Notes under the pieces: model-generated
Told to the model about the DNA's origin: nothing
The model's input: only the letters and a program-made list of their open reading frames with translations
The model's database searches: none
Program-made: the position numbers and the translations under genes
Assembly: GCA_000470055.1 (NCBI GenBank)
Contig: HG326877.1
Coordinates: forward strand, 819,661-883,660
Reading direction: 5' to 3'
Source of the DNA: Campylobacter coli 76339
Lineage (GTDB): Bacteria > Campylobacterota > Campylobacteria > Campylobacterales > Campylobacteraceae
DNA: 64,000 nucleotides
In this document: positions 30,561 through 40,250 of the stretch, in pieces
Layout of the letters: the number at the start of each line of letters is the position of its first letter
Numbering within the stretch: position 1 is the first letter of the stretch

Positions 30561-32551
30561 AGGCTTAGCTCTTTAAGATCGGCGATTTTTAGGAATTCTT
30601 CGTAAATTTCATAGATAAGTGCTTGGCGATTATTTTTAAGTTTTTCATCTTCAGCATTGATCATTACTTTATCAAAAAATTCATCTATATAAGGTTTAAG
30701 TGAAAAGAGATTTTCAAGTTTTTCTTGTAAAGAGTGTGCTTGAATTTTTTCTTTAAAGGCTTTGTAAAGTTTATTTTCTGCTTCTTCAACAAAGAGGCTT
30801 TCATCGACTTTGTGCGAAGTTTTATTAGCGATATTAGCCAATCTTTTAAAGGTAGTGAAATTTTCTTGAAAATTAGCCTTTTTGCTTAATTCTATAAGAG
30901 CTTTTACACTTTGATTGATGTGGATAAGATCTGTGTTTTTAGAACTTAAAACCGCTTTGATAAAAGAAGCATTAACGCTATAAAAGGTATAAAGTCTTTC
31001 AAAAATAAAATCTTTTAAAATTTGCATATCAAAGTTTTTATAGTAGCTTGCTAGTTTTTCTAGTAATGCTTGAATGTCAAATTCTTTGTTTAAATTTAGG
31101 GCAATTTTGATTATCCCATTAGCAGCGCGTCTTAAAGCGTAAGGATCTTTTGTACCGCTTGGAATTTTACCTATGCTAAAAAGTCCTATGAGGGTATCAA
31201 GCTTGTTTGCAAGGGCGACTATGCTTGAAAATTCAGTGCTAGGAAGTGGAGCTTGTTCGGAATTGGGTAGGTATTGTTCTTTTATAGCAAGACAAATTTC
31301 ATAATCTAAGCCCATTTTTTGTGCATAATAGCTTCCCATAATGCCTTGCAAATCCGTAAATTCATAAACCATTTGCGTTGCTAAGTCAGCTTTTGCGTAT
31401 TTGATCGCAGTGCTTATGTTTGCGATTTTATCATTGTTTAGTATTTGGCATAAAACTTCAGCGATTTTTATCTCTCTTAGACTTTTATCTTGCATTGTTC
31501 CCAAGCCTTCAAGATAAGTCATTTTAGCGAGTTTTTCAGGATTTAAGCCGCTTTGTAAATCGTTTTGATAGAAAAACATTGCATCACTAAGTCTTGCACG
31601 CAAAACTCTTTCATTGCCATGAATGATTTTTGAGTAATCCTCGCACACCGCATTGCTTACCACGATAAAATGATTACTTAAGCCTTTTTCATTAAAGACT
31701 GCAAAATAGCGTTGATTTTCTCTCATGGAAGTAATGATAACTTCGCTAGGAATTTGAAGATATTCTTCTTCAAAACTTCCTAAAAGTGCATTAGGATATT
31801 CTGTGATAGCAATAACTTCAGCCAAAAGCTCTTCATCTTCGCCTATTTGGATATTGTTTTGGCTTTCTAGGAGTTTAAACTGCTTAAGTATTCTTTCTTT
31901 TCTTTGGAGTGGATCTAGGATGATATGATTTTTCTCTAAAAGGCTAAAATATTCTTTTGCGTTATTAAATTCTTGTAAGTCATAACTTACACTTCTATGT
32001 ACAAAAGTTTTTTTAGCACTCTTAACGCCATAGCTTTCAAATTCGACTAAATTATCATCTAGGATACAAACTATAGAGCGGATTGCACGGATAAATTCAA
32101 AAGAATTAGCACCCCAGCGCATGCTTTTTCCAAAATTAAGACTTTTTAAGAATTGATGAATCATCTCTCCTAAAACTTCTTGACTTTGCAGACCTTTAAT
32201 AGCTTTTTGATGATATAAGACTTCCTTGCCCTTGATCTCTTTAAAAGAAAGCTCGCTTTCGCTAATGCCTGCTTTTTGTAAAAAGCTTTGCCCTGCGGCT
32301 GATAATTGACCGTCTTTATAAGCGACATTTTTAGGCGCACCTATAAATTCAGCAAAGCTATCTTCTTGTTTGCTTGCGAAATTTTCATGAAAAATCACTA
32401 AACGACGCGGAGTGTAGTAAAATTTAAAATCACTTACCAAGCGATAATCTTCTAAAACATCTTTCCATTTTTTTTCTATATTGGCTAATTCTTTTAGTAA
32501 AGGAATAGCAGGTAGCTCTTCTGTTCCGATTTCTATTAATAATTCACTCAT
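30557..32551 (-). CDS. glyS: Glycyl-tRNA synthetase beta subunit
   Basis: 664 residues. The start LLIEIGTEELPA is the family signature; FVHRSVSYD and SGTKDPYALRRAANG are also typical. An anticodon-binding-like helical C-terminus is present. It must pair with GlyQ, which is not in this window. The gene follows the HAD phosphatase by 53 bases and overlaps the M23 gene by 4 bases. Confidence 0.95.
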   Translation of the reverse strand: MSELLIEIGTEELPAIPLLKELANIEKKWKDVLEDYRLVSDFKFYYTPRRLVIFHENFASKQEDSFAEFIGAPKNVAYKDGQLSAAGQSFLQKAGISESELSFKEIKGKEVLYHQKAIKGLQSQEVLGEMIHQFLKSLNFGKSMRWGANSFEFIRAIRSIVCILDDNLVEFESYGVKSAKKTFVHRSVSYDLQEFNNAKEYFSLLEKNHIILDPLQRKERILKQFKLLESQNNIQIGEDEELLAEVIAITEYPNALLGSFEEEYLQIPSEVIITSMRENQRYFAVFNEKGLSNHFIVVSNAVCEDYSKIIHGNERVLRARLSDAMFFYQNDLQSGLNPEKLAKMTYLEGLGTMQDKSLREIKIAEVLCQILNNDKIANISTAIKYAKADLATQMVYEFTDLQGIMGSYYAQKMGLDYEICLAIKEQYLPNSEQAPLPSTEFSSIVALANKLDTLIGLFSIGKIPSGTKDPYALRRAANGIIKIALNLNKEFDIQALLEKLASYYKNFDMQILKDFIFERLYTFYSVNASFIKAVLSSKNTDLIHINQSVKALIELSKKANFQENFTTFKRLANIANKTSHKVDESLFVEEAENKLYKAFKEKIQAHSLQEKLENLFSLKPYIDEFFDKVMINAEDEKLKNNRQALIYEIYEEFLKIADLKELSL

Positions 32552-32604
32552 GTATTACTCTTTTAAAAATTTATTTTATTTTAACTCAATTTTCATTAAA
32601 AAAC

Positions 32605-33225
32605 TTATAAATATCTCTCTAAAAAGTTTTTAAGTTCGCTTGCATTGCTAAATTCATTTTCTTGTAAATCCTTTTGATACCATTTCGCATGAAAATAAGG
32701 TATATTCGCATTTTTTGCACACTCTCTATCTTTTTGACTATCACCTATAAAAATACTTGTTTTATGAGGTGCTTCAGATTTTAAAAGATCTAGCATCATA
32801 GGATGAGGTTTTGGCTCTATACCAAGACTTACGCCTAAAATTTTATCAAAATAAGGAATAATTTCATGTTTTTTAAGTATGCTAGAAAGTGAGCTTTGTG
32901 GTGCATTGGTAGCGATAGCTAAAAAACAATTTTTCTCTTTTAAAAATTCCAATATCTCTTTAATCCCTTCAAATAAAACCACGCTTTGTTCATAGTGTTT
33001 GATGAAATATTTCTCAAAACCATCTTTGAAACTAGAATGATGAAAATTATCGATATTGTAAAGTTCTTTTGCCCAGTCTACATTTGGAGTATTGATGGTT
33101 TGCATGATTTTTTCCCTTGAAAGGGGGTTTAAATTTAGTTCATTTCTTATCTCATTGACAGCACAAGATATAGCATTTGCACTGTCGATTAAAGTACCGT
33201 CCATATCAAAAAATACATTAATCAT
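32605..33225 (-). CDS. HAD-superfamily hydrolase (phosphoglycolate phosphatase-like)
   Basis: 206 residues. Motif I FFDMDGTLIDSANA gives the nucleophile and acid Asp; motif II is AIATNAP; the motif III/IV region is FIGDSQKDRECA. An alpha-helical cap between motifs I and II marks subfamily IA, as in phosphoglycolate phosphatase Gph. Substrate unproven. It overlaps the small helical gene upstream by 8 bases. Confidence 0.85.
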   Translation of the reverse strand: MINVFFDMDGTLIDSANAISCAVNEIRNELNLNPLSREKIMQTINTPNVDWAKELYNIDNFHHSSFKDGFEKYFIKHYEQSVVLFEGIKEILEFLKEKNCFLAIATNAPQSSLSSILKKHEIIPYFDKILGVSLGIEPKPHPMMLDLLKSEAPHKTSIFIGDSQKDRECAKNANIPYFHAKWYQKDLQENEFSNASELKNFLERYL

Positions 33226-33550
33226 AATAATCCTTCAAATAAGTTTTATGTTTTTCTTTTTTTTCACCTTTTTTGAGTTTATCTAAAGCATTTGCAAGGC
33301 TTAAAAGCTCTTCTTTTTGTTTTGAAAAATCAAGGCAATGATTTACAAAATTTTCTAAGGTTTTGTTATAGCTTGAATTTAAATTTACTGCCTCGCATTT
33401 TTCGACTATTTTTTTATTTTTTTCCATTCTTTCTTGAAATTTTTCTTTATCAAAATTTTCCTTTTTTAAAGCCGAAATAGCCGCATTTGCAAATTTTTCT
33501 AAAGCTCTTAAATACTTAACCCTTAGAGTTTTTTCATCAATTTTTGCCAA
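33218..33550 (-). CDS. Small helical protein of unknown function
   Basis: 110 residues, strongly charged (Lys/Glu rich) and predicted all-helical, with two or three amphipathic helices and no signal peptide. I do not recognise a family. Tight packing between kefB (9 bases) and the HAD gene (8-base overlap) supports its being a real, co-expressed gene. From memory this is Cj1232. Confidence 0.75.
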   Translation of the reverse strand: MAKIDEKTLRVKYLRALEKFANAAISALKKENFDKEKFQERMEKNKKIVEKCEAVNLNSSYNKTLENFVNHCLDFSKQKEELLSLANALDKLKKGEKKEKHKTYLKDYYD

Positions 33551-33559
33551 TACTATCCT

Positions 33560-35182
33560 TTAAGTGTTTTTGTGAATTCTGCATTCTAGAGCTTCTTGGA
33601 CTAAATTTCTTGCGATGACTTTTTCAGATCTTACAATGCGAATATTTTCATCAATACTTGAAAAAAGCATTTTTTCAAGACTACCATTAACATGGATGAT
33701 TGTATCAATAGGCTTTGGATAAGAAGCTAGGACTTGACAGATCATTTCAAGCTTGGCTTCATTGCTTATCGTTACAATTGCTACTGCACATTCTGTTATA
33801 TTGGCTATTTTAAGCGTTTCTTCTTGAGCCGCATTGGCAAAAACGACATTTTCACCCCGACTTATGCCCAACTCTACCAAATTTAAATCACTTTCTAAAA
33901 CCAAATAAGGAACACCGGTATTTTTGATTTTTTGCACTATCTCTTGCCCTAAGCGTCCGTATCCAAAGATTACAAGATGATTTTTTAGGGTGCTAGGAGC
34001 GGTTTGTTGAGTAGTGTTGGTATTTAAAGTCATATCTTCTACTACATTGGCTATTTTTCTTATATTGTTTAATACAAAAGGAGTGATAATCATAGTTACG
34101 ATAGAAACGACAATCAAAATTTGGGCAGTTTCGACATCTAACATGCTTTTTGCTTGCAAAAGGGAGAAGATCGCTAAGGCAAATTCTCCAACTTGAGCAA
34201 TGGAAAAAGCAGTTTTTAACGCTACTCTTTTTTTGGTGTATAAAAATAAAAAACCACATACTATGCCAAATTTTAAACCCATTATGAGCAGGGTTAAAAC
34301 ACAGATAATAAACCAATTTTTCGCCACGATATCAAGTTGAATTTGCATCCCTACAGTTATAAAAAATAAACCCAAAAGCAAATCTCTAAAAGGGATTAAG
34401 TCTGCTTCGATTTTGTGTTTGTATCTAGTTTCTGCTATCAAGGCTCCTGCGATAAAAGCTCCTAAAGAATAAGAAAAGCCAAAATAATTTGCCAAAAAGC
34501 TTGCTCCAATCACCATGAAAAGTATGGTACTGATAAAAATTTCTTGCGAAGAAGCGCGTATGATGAGCCTAAATATCCTATCGACCAGATACTTACCTAT
34601 AAAGAAAAGTAGAGCGATCAAAATGACTGCTGAAAGAAGGGTTGTAAGCAGTAGTTGCCCTATGTTTTGATTGTTTGAAGAGAAAATATCTACAAGTAAC
34701 AATAAAGGAATAACAGCTATATCTTGAAAAAGTAAAATTCCTAAAGCCTTCCTTCCATACTGCTCGTTAATATCGCCATTGTCATTTAAAATTTTAAGCA
34801 CCACAGCAGTTGAAGAAAGAGCCAAAGCAAAGCCCACTATGGTCGCACTTTTGTCACCAAGTCCTAAAATTCCTATAGCCAACAACATAAAAACAAAGCC
34901 ACAGGTAAGCATTTGCAAGGAGCCATTCAAAAATACTTCTTGTTTCATAGCCATTAAGTGTTTAAAAGAAAATTCAAGTCCTATGGTAAACATTAAAAAA
35001 ACTATACCAAATTCAGCAATATGCGCGATCTCACCCTTGCCACTTAGATGATAAATTTCAGAAATAATCTCCCCCGCAGCAATGTAGCCGATAATAGTAG
35101 GAATTTCAAATTTCTTAAAAATAACATTAAGAACGATAGCTATAGCAGCTGTAATTAAAAAAATTTCTAAAAAATTACCCAT
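33560..35182 (-). CDS. kefB: CPA2-family K+/H+ antiporter with TrkA-N domain
   Basis: 540 residues. About 12 membrane helices cover residues 1-380, including FGIVFLMFTIGLEFSF and AFALALSSTAVVLKIL of the CPA2 exchanger core. A cytoplasmic Rossmann domain (about 395-520) starts LVIFGYGRLGQEI, the NAD-binding glycine loop of RCK/TrkA-N proteins. KefB-type systems expel potassium in exchange for protons and are gated by ligands on this domain. It follows hspR directly, so it is probably in the HspR-controlled transcript. Confidence 0.87.
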   Translation of the reverse strand: MGNFLEIFLITAAIAIVLNVIFKKFEIPTIIGYIAAGEIISEIYHLSGKGEIAHIAEFGIVFLMFTIGLEFSFKHLMAMKQEVFLNGSLQMLTCGFVFMLLAIGILGLGDKSATIVGFALALSSTAVVLKILNDNGDINEQYGRKALGILLFQDIAVIPLLLLVDIFSSNNQNIGQLLLTTLLSAVILIALLFFIGKYLVDRIFRLIIRASSQEIFISTILFMVIGASFLANYFGFSYSLGAFIAGALIAETRYKHKIEADLIPFRDLLLGLFFITVGMQIQLDIVAKNWFIICVLTLLIMGLKFGIVCGFLFLYTKKRVALKTAFSIAQVGEFALAIFSLLQAKSMLDVETAQILIVVSIVTMIITPFVLNNIRKIANVVEDMTLNTNTTQQTAPSTLKNHLVIFGYGRLGQEIVQKIKNTGVPYLVLESDLNLVELGISRGENVVFANAAQEETLKIANITECAVAIVTISNEAKLEMICQVLASYPKPIDTIIHVNGSLEKMLFSSIDENIRIVRSEKVIARNLVQEALECRIHKNT

Positions 35183-35557
35183 CTATTTTTTTTCATAAAA
35201 AATTAAATCAAAGCTATTTTTGTGTTTTACAACTGCTTTTGAGCTTGTGTTTGGATTTTGTTGTTTGCTAAGCTCTAAACGCAATTCGTCGATTAAATTT
35301 TCAAATTCGTGAAGTTGGTTTTTAAGCTTTAAGATCACATCCACTCCTGCTAGATTTACCCCCATATCGCGTGTTAGGCGCAAGATAAGTTTTATACGAT
35401 CGATATCTCTTTGAGAATAAAGTCTTATTTTTCCATCAGTTCTACTAGGTTCTATCAAACCTTCTCTTTCGTATTGTCTTAGGGTTTGCGGATGTATGCT
35501 CAGTACTTTTGCTACAACACTTATCAGATATACGGGTTCATCATAATGGTGTTCCAT
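35183..35557 (-). CDS. hspR: HspR, MerR-family heat-shock repressor
   Basis: 124 residues. A MerR-type winged helix-turn-helix occupies residues about 8-75 (VYLISVVAKVLSIHPQTL, LRQYEREGLIEPSRT, IRLYSQRDIDRI), followed by a short coiled coil. HspR represses chaperone genes by binding HAIR repeats, usually with DnaK or CbpA as helper. It lies 15 bases after cbpA and before kefB, so it controls its own transcript. HAIR-like repeats are visible at 36524-36544 and 45644-45664. Confidence 0.95.
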   Translation of the reverse strand: MEHHYDEPVYLISVVAKVLSIHPQTLRQYEREGLIEPSRTDGKIRLYSQRDIDRIKLILRLTRDMGVNLAGVDVILKLKNQLHEFENLIDELRLELSKQQNPNTSSKAVVKHKNSFDLIFYEKK

Positions 35558-35572
35558 GATCTTACTCCTTTT

Positions 35573-36469
35573 TTATGGTAATTTTTCTTTTAATATTTCA
35601 ATCAGTTGTTCATCTAGGGTTTGGATGCTAGGTAAAATAACATTTAACACCAAATACATATCTCCATAGATATCATTTTTGCGATTTTGCACCCCATAGC
35701 CTTTAAGCCGAATTTTTTGTCCATTTTTAGAATTTGCAGGTATGGTTATAGTGGCTTCTTTTTTATTTTCCTTAAGAGTGCTAACAGTAACTTTTCCACC
35801 AAATAGAGCCGTTTTTAAAGAAATGTCAACCTTTTGATATAGATCATCATCTTCTCTTTGATAAATTTCACTTTCTTCTAATTTTACTATAACGATCAAA
35901 TCCCCACGCGATCCATTGTGACCCTTTTTGCCTTTGTTGCGAATTCTAAGTTTTTCTCCTTGTTTGATTCCGTGTGGAATTTTAAATTTGATGGTTTCTC
36001 CTTGAAGATTGAAGCTATGTTCTCCACCTACTACTGCTTTTTCAAAAGGAATACTAAGTTCTATAGTAGAGTCTAGATCTTCTTCAAAGCCACCAAAACC
36101 ACCAAAGCCGGTATCAAAACCCCTTGATGAAAAGCCATTGAAGCGACTTCCTCTGGAGGAGCCTCCTCCAAAACCTCCACCAAAGAGATCTTTTAAGATG
36201 TCATCTAAATTAACTCCACCTGCATTTCTTGAGAAGTCGTGGAAGCTTTGTCCTCCAAACATGGAGTCTCCGTATTGATCATATTGTGCGCGTTTTTTTT
36301 CATCGCTTAGAATTTCATAAGCAGCATTGATTTCTTTAAATTTTTCTTCCGCACCTTTTTCTTTATTGATATCAGGATGGTATTGTCTTGCTAAGCGACG
36401 ATAAGCTTTTTTTATCTCATCTGCACTCGCATTTTTAGATACTCCAAGTGTTTCATATAAGCTATTCAT
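35573..36469 (-). CDS. cbpA: CbpA, DnaJ-type co-chaperone without zinc finger
   Basis: 298 residues. J domain at 1-70 with [10 protein letters not shown] carrying the HPD that stimulates DnaK. A Gly/Phe-rich linker follows (about 90-135), then the two C-terminal substrate domains ([16 protein letters not shown]). The four CxxCxGxG repeats of DnaJ are absent, which makes it the CbpA type. First gene of cbpA-hspR; a TATAAT box and a HAIR-like repeat lie upstream. Confidence 0.95.
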   Translation of the reverse strand: MNSLYETLGVSKNASADEIKKAYRRLARQYHPDINKEKGAEEKFKEINAAYEILSDEKKRAQYDQYGDSMFGGQSFHDFSRNAGGVNLDDILKDLFGGGFGGGSSRGSRFNGFSSRGFDTGFGGFGGFEEDLDSTIELSIPFEKAVVGGEHSFNLQGETIKFKIPHGIKQGEKLRIRNKGKKGHNGSRGDLIVIVKLEESEIYQREDDDLYQKVDISLKTALFGGKVTVSTLKENKKEATITIPANSKNGQKIRLKGYGVQNRKNDIYGDMYLVLNVILPSIQTLDEQLIEILKEKLP

Positions 36470-36510
36470 GTTGTTCCTTGAAAAATATATGATTGTTTTT
36501 ATTAGTGTAA

Positions 36511-36544
36511 ATTATATCAAAAACTTTAGCCTAAGTCAATCAAG
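36511..36544 (-). promoter_or_regulatory. cbpA-hspR promoter with HAIR-like HspR operator
   Basis: The -10 box TATAAT (complement of 36516-36511) predicts a start near 36504. Just upstream lies CTTTAGC-N7-AATCAAG (36524-36544). It fits CTTnAGT-N7-ACTnAAG with one mismatch per arm and sits over the -35 region, where a repressor would block polymerase. The box is seen directly; HspR binding is inferred. Confidence 0.55.
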
Positions 36545-36673
36545 TTTTATAAATTTTTACCACTCAAGCTTTCATTTACAATTTTGTAAATTTTCAGTTT
36601 TATACTTATGAAATGCGTAAAATATTTTACAAGTTATAAGTTTTAAAAAATACAAATAAAAAAGGAAGCAATA

Positions 36674-38092
36674 ATGAAAAAGCTTATTTTATCATTGAGT
36701 TTAGCAAGTGCTTTGTTTGCTGCAAATGTGAATTTTAATGAATCAAGTATAACAACCAATCGTGTCAATCCTGCTGCGGGAGATACAGTTCTTTCTTATC
36801 ATGATTCGATAAAAGATGCTAAAAAATCTGTTGTAAATATCTCTACTTCAAAAACTATTACAAGGGTAAATCGCCCAAGTCCTTTGGATGATTTTTTTAA
36901 TGATCCTTATTTTAAACAATTTTTTGATTTTGACTTTCCGCAAAGAAAGGGAAGAAGTGATAAAGAGGTGGTAAGCTCCTTAGGCTCTGGTGTGATCATC
37001 TCTAAAGATGGCTATATCGTTACAAATAACCATGTAGTGGATGATGCAGATACTATCACTGTAAGTTTACCTGGCAGCGATACAGAGTATAAAGCTAAGC
37101 TTATAGGCAAAGATCCAAAGACGGATTTAGCGGTGATTAAAATCGAAGCAAACAATCTTTGGGCTATCACTTTTACAAATTCAGATGATTTAATGGAAGG
37201 AGATGTTGTTTTTGCTTTAGGAAATCCTTTTGGTGTTGGATTTAGCGTTACAAGTGGGATAATTTCTGCTTTAAATAAAGACAATATAGGTTTAAACCAA
37301 TACGAAAATTTCATCCAAACAGATGCTTCGATCAATCCTGGGAATTCAGGTGGTGCTTTAGTAGACAGTCGTGGATTTTTAGTGGGTATAAATTCAGCCA
37401 TTCTCTCTCGCGGAGGTGGAAATAATGGCATCGGATTTGCAATACCTTCAAATATGGTAAAAGATATAGCCAAAAAGCTTATTGAAAAAGGAAAGATTGA
37501 TAGAGGATTTTTAGGTGTGACTATTTCTGCTTTACAGGGTGATACTAAAAAAGCTTATAAAAATCAAGATGGCGCTTTAATTACCGATGTGCAAAAAGGT
37601 TCAAGTGCTTATGAGGCAGGGCTTAAGCGAGGGGATTTGGTGACTAAGGTAAATGATAAAGTGATTAAAAGCCCAAGTGATCTTAAAAACTATATAGGTA
37701 CTTTAGAGATAGGTCAAAAAATTTCACTGGATTTTGAAAGAGATGGGGAAAATAAAAGGGTTGATTTTATCCTCAAAGGAGAAAAAGAAAATCCTAAAGC
37801 CGTTCAAAATGATTTGATCGAGGGTATGACTTTAAGAAATTTGGATCCAAGATTTAAAGAGCGTTTACAAATTCCAAAAGATATAAATGGAGTTTTTGTA
37901 GAAAGTGTTAAAGATAAGAGTAGGGCTAAAAATTCAGGATTTAAAGAGGGCGATATCATCATAGGCGTAGGACAAAATGAAATTAAAAATTTAAAAGATT
38001 TAGAACAAGCCTTAAAACAAGTAAAGAAAAAAGAATTTACTAAAATTTGGGTTTATCGCAACGGTTTTGCTACTTTGTTAATACTTAAATAG
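36674..38092 (+). CDS. htrA: HtrA/DegP periplasmic serine protease and chaperone
   Basis: 472 residues. Signal peptide 1-16 (ALFA before ANVNF). Trypsin-like domain with the triad His120 (TNNHVV), Asp151 (TDLAVI) and Ser225 (GNSGGA). Two PDZ domains cover about 270-360 and 385-472. HtrA degrades misfolded envelope proteins and, in C. jejuni, is secreted and cleaves E-cadherin. Good AAGGAAG site before ATG. A hairpin ends the gene and cprRS follows in the same direction; htrA expression is reported to depend on CprRS. Confidence 0.97.
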   Translation: MKKLILSLSLASALFAANVNFNESSITTNRVNPAAGDTVLSYHDSIKDAKKSVVNISTSKTITRVNRPSPLDDFFNDPYFKQFFDFDFPQRKGRSDKEVVSSLGSGVIISKDGYIVTNNHVVDDADTITVSLPGSDTEYKAKLIGKDPKTDLAVIKIEANNLWAITFTNSDDLMEGDVVFALGNPFGVGFSVTSGIISALNKDNIGLNQYENFIQTDASINPGNSGGALVDSRGFLVGINSAILSRGGGNNGIGFAIPSNMVKDIAKKLIEKGKIDRGFLGVTISALQGDTKKAYKNQDGALITDVQKGSSAYEAGLKRGDLVTKVNDKVIKSPSDLKNYIGTLEIGQKISLDFERDGENKRVDFILKGEKENPKAVQNDLIEGMTLRNLDPRFKERLQIPKDINGVFVESVKDKSRAKNSGFKEGDIIIGVGQNEIKNLKDLEQALKQVKKKEFTKIWVYRNGFATLLILK

Positions 38093-38098
38093 TTTTTG

Positions 38099-38117
38099 CG
38101 AAAGGGTTTCCCTTTCG
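38099..38117 (+). terminator. Hairpin between htrA and cprR
   Basis: CGAAAGGG-TTT-CCCTTTCG is a perfect 8-bp stem, 7 bases past the htrA stop. The following bases are AT-rich without a long T run, so it may be a partial terminator or a processing signal. Confidence 0.6.
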
Positions 38118-38174
38118 TTATATATTTTAGTTTAGAATTTAAAAACCAAGATTAAATACAGTAAAAGGAATGCA

Positions 38175-38849
38175 ATGACAAATATCCTTATGATAGAAGA
38201 TGATTTAGAACTTGCTGAAATTACGGCTGAGTATTTAGAAAAATTCGATATGAAAGTCGATATCGCACACGAGCCTTATATAGGACTTTCAAAGCTAGCT
38301 TTAAAAGAATATCAACTCATTATTTTAGATCTTTCTTTGCCAGGACTTGATGGGCTTGAAGTGTGTGAAGAAATTCGCAAAAAGTATGATACGCCTATTA
38401 TTATCTCAAGTGCTAGACATGATATTACAGATAAGGTCAATGCTTTAGAATTGGGTGCGGATGATTATTTGCCAAAGCCTTATAATCCTAAAGAACTTCA
38501 AGCACGCATCAAAAGCCACTTAAGACGCATTTCAAATACAAAAAGCGCTATAGCAAAAAGTGTTAAAGATCTTGTTTATGATCAATACAAACACATTATC
38601 ACCATGAAGGGACAAGAGCTGACTTTAACTAATGCAGAATTTGATATTTTAAGCTATTTGATCAAAAAAGAAGGCGGTGTTGTCAGTCGTGAAGAACTTG
38701 TTTATAATTGTTCTTCAATCAGTGAAGACTCGAGCAATAAAAGCATCGATGTAATCATCAGTCGTATTCGTCAAAAAATGGGTGATGATCCAAAAACTCC
38801 AAAATATATCCATTCTATCAGGGGTATAGGCTATAAGCTTACTCAATGA
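38175..38849 (+). CDS. cprR: CprR response regulator
   Basis: 224 residues, OmpR/PhoB type. Receiver domain 1-115 with acidic pocket MIEDD, phospho-acceptor Asp52 (IILDLSLPGLDG), and Lys in LPKPY. A winged-helix DNA-binding domain (about 130-224) ends RGIGYKLTQ. It overlaps the sensor kinase gene by 4 bases. Position after htrA matches the C. jejuni CprRS locus, which controls planktonic versus biofilm growth; cprR is reported as essential there. Confidence 0.93.
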   Translation: MTNILMIEDDLELAEITAEYLEKFDMKVDIAHEPYIGLSKLALKEYQLIILDLSLPGLDGLEVCEEIRKKYDTPIIISSARHDITDKVNALELGADDYLPKPYNPKELQARIKSHLRRISNTKSAIAKSVKDLVYDQYKHIITMKGQELTLTNAEFDILSYLIKKEGGVVSREELVYNCSSISEDSSNKSIDVIISRIRQKMGDDPKTPKYIHSIRGIGYKLTQ

Positions 38850-40096
38850 ATCGTTCGTCTATTTTCTATACCATAACTTTTATTTTTATTTTTGCTGGCG
38901 TTAGTGTTATCCTTGGCTTTTTATGGCTTATAGAATACGATCAGCAAAATTACACTAGAGAATTAAACACCAAGTATTCTTTGATAGCTAATGCAAGGCT
39001 TTTAAATTTCGCAGGAGTGATCAGCGAAAGAGAATTTGAAGAACAAACCAAAAATTACAATAAAATGGAACCCATCTTAGAGGCTAGACAAATTCGTAGA
39101 ATTCTTTTTGGTGGAGAAGTGTTGGCTAGAGTTGAGGTCAATAACGGCTTGATTGAAATCATTTCTTATGATAGACGCGTATACTTAAATATCATTTTTG
39201 ATGGCAAGGTAAATCTTTACAAAGATCAAGACTATCAAACTTATAGGTATTTTATCATTAAAGCCATAGCTGTAGCCGTGATTTGTATACTTGTGTTGCT
39301 CTATATTTATATATTTAAAAAACTGAAGCCTTTAAAAGCTTTAAAGAAGCAAATTGATAAATTTGCACAAGGAAAGCTTAATGATATAGAAGATGTAAGC
39401 ACGGGGGTAGATGAAATTTCTCAAGTAAGCGAGGCTTTTTATCAAGCGATCGTTCAAATTCGTAAGCTCAATCAATCACGCCAATTTTTCTTAAGAAATA
39501 TGATGCACGAGCTTAAAACCCCGATTACCAAAGGGCTTATAACTCTTGAAATGCTAGAGGATAATAAATACAAAGAAAGATTAGAAAGTATATTTAACCG
39601 TCTTGAAATTCTTATCAATGAATTTGCAGCCATAGAGCAAATCACTTCTGGAGCAGCATTTATCAACCGTAAAAAATACAATATTTTAGATGTTTTAGAT
39701 GAGGCCAAAGAAATCGCTATGCGGGATGACAATAACATACGCATTTTTATGGATGAGAGCTTTTTTGTAAATGTAGACTTCAAGCTTTTTACGACCGCGA
39801 TTAAAAATATGATTGATAATGGTATCAAGCATTCTGAAAATGGCTTTATACAAATCGATATAATGGATGATTATATTTGTTTTAAAAATAGAGGCCCTGA
39901 ATTAAACAATACTTTAGAGTATTATACCCAAGCTTTCACTCAAGGAAGCTCAAGACAAAAGTCAAGCTTTGGACTTGGACTTTATATAGTCAATACCATT
40001 TTAGAAGCCCATGGAATGAAGCTTGATTATGATTATGAAGAGGGTGTGAATTTATTTTATTTTAGAAATTTAAAAAGTATTATTGTTAAAGAATGA
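38846..40096 (+). CDS. cprS: CprS sensor histidine kinase
   Basis: 416 residues. Two membrane helices (about 7-29 and 136-158) enclose a periplasmic sensor region of about 105 residues. A HAMP-like linker follows, then the dimerisation helix with His221 in HELKTPITKG, and an ATPase domain with N box (NMIDNGIKHS) and G box (SSFGLGLYIV). Partner of CprR with 4-base overlap. The gene ends just before the tRNA-Asn promoter. Confidence 0.93.
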   Translation: MNRSSIFYTITFIFIFAGVSVILGFLWLIEYDQQNYTRELNTKYSLIANARLLNFAGVISEREFEEQTKNYNKMEPILEARQIRRILFGGEVLARVEVNNGLIEIISYDRRVYLNIIFDGKVNLYKDQDYQTYRYFIIKAIAVAVICILVLLYIYIFKKLKPLKALKKQIDKFAQGKLNDIEDVSTGVDEISQVSEAFYQAIVQIRKLNQSRQFFLRNMMHELKTPITKGLITLEMLEDNKYKERLESIFNRLEILINEFAAIEQITSGAAFINRKKYNILDVLDEAKEIAMRDDNNIRIFMDESFFVNVDFKLFTTAIKNMIDNGIKHSENGFIQIDIMDDYICFKNRGPELNNTLEYYTQAFTQGSSRQKSSFGLGLYIVNTILEAHGMKLDYDYEEGVNLFYFRNLKSIIVKE

Positions 40097-40124
40097 AATT
40101 TTTTGCATTTTTTTGAAAAAATAC

Positions 40125-40153
40125 TTGACAAAGATTAAAAAATAAAATATAAT
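40125..40153 (+). promoter_or_regulatory. Consensus sigma70 promoter for tRNA-Asn
   Basis: TTGACA (40125-40130), a 17-base spacer, and TATAAT (40148-40153) match both consensus hexamers perfectly. This is rare in Campylobacter, whose vegetative promoters normally have no -35 box, and fits strong expression of a stable RNA. Confidence 0.8.
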
Positions 40154-40175
40154 TACATTTTACTTTTTAAGATAT

Positions 40176-40250
40176 TCCGGATTAGCTCAGCGGTAGAGTA
40201 GTCGGCTGTTAACCGATTGGTCGTAGGTTCGAATCCTACATCCGGAGCCA
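40176..40250 (+). tRNA. tRNA-Asn (GTT)
   Basis: 75 bases including the encoded CCA. The acceptor stem TCCGGAT pairs with ATCCGGA; the D-arm starts AGCTCAGCGGTAGAGTA. The anticodon loop CTGTTAA gives anticodon GTT for asparagine, and the T-arm GTAGGTTCGAATCCTAC is canonical. No intron, no neighbouring tRNA. Confidence 0.97.

Noticed and set aside
37012-37473. Leftward 153-codon open frame opposite htrA
   Set aside because: Complement of the protease domain of htrA, with no ribosome site or family pattern.
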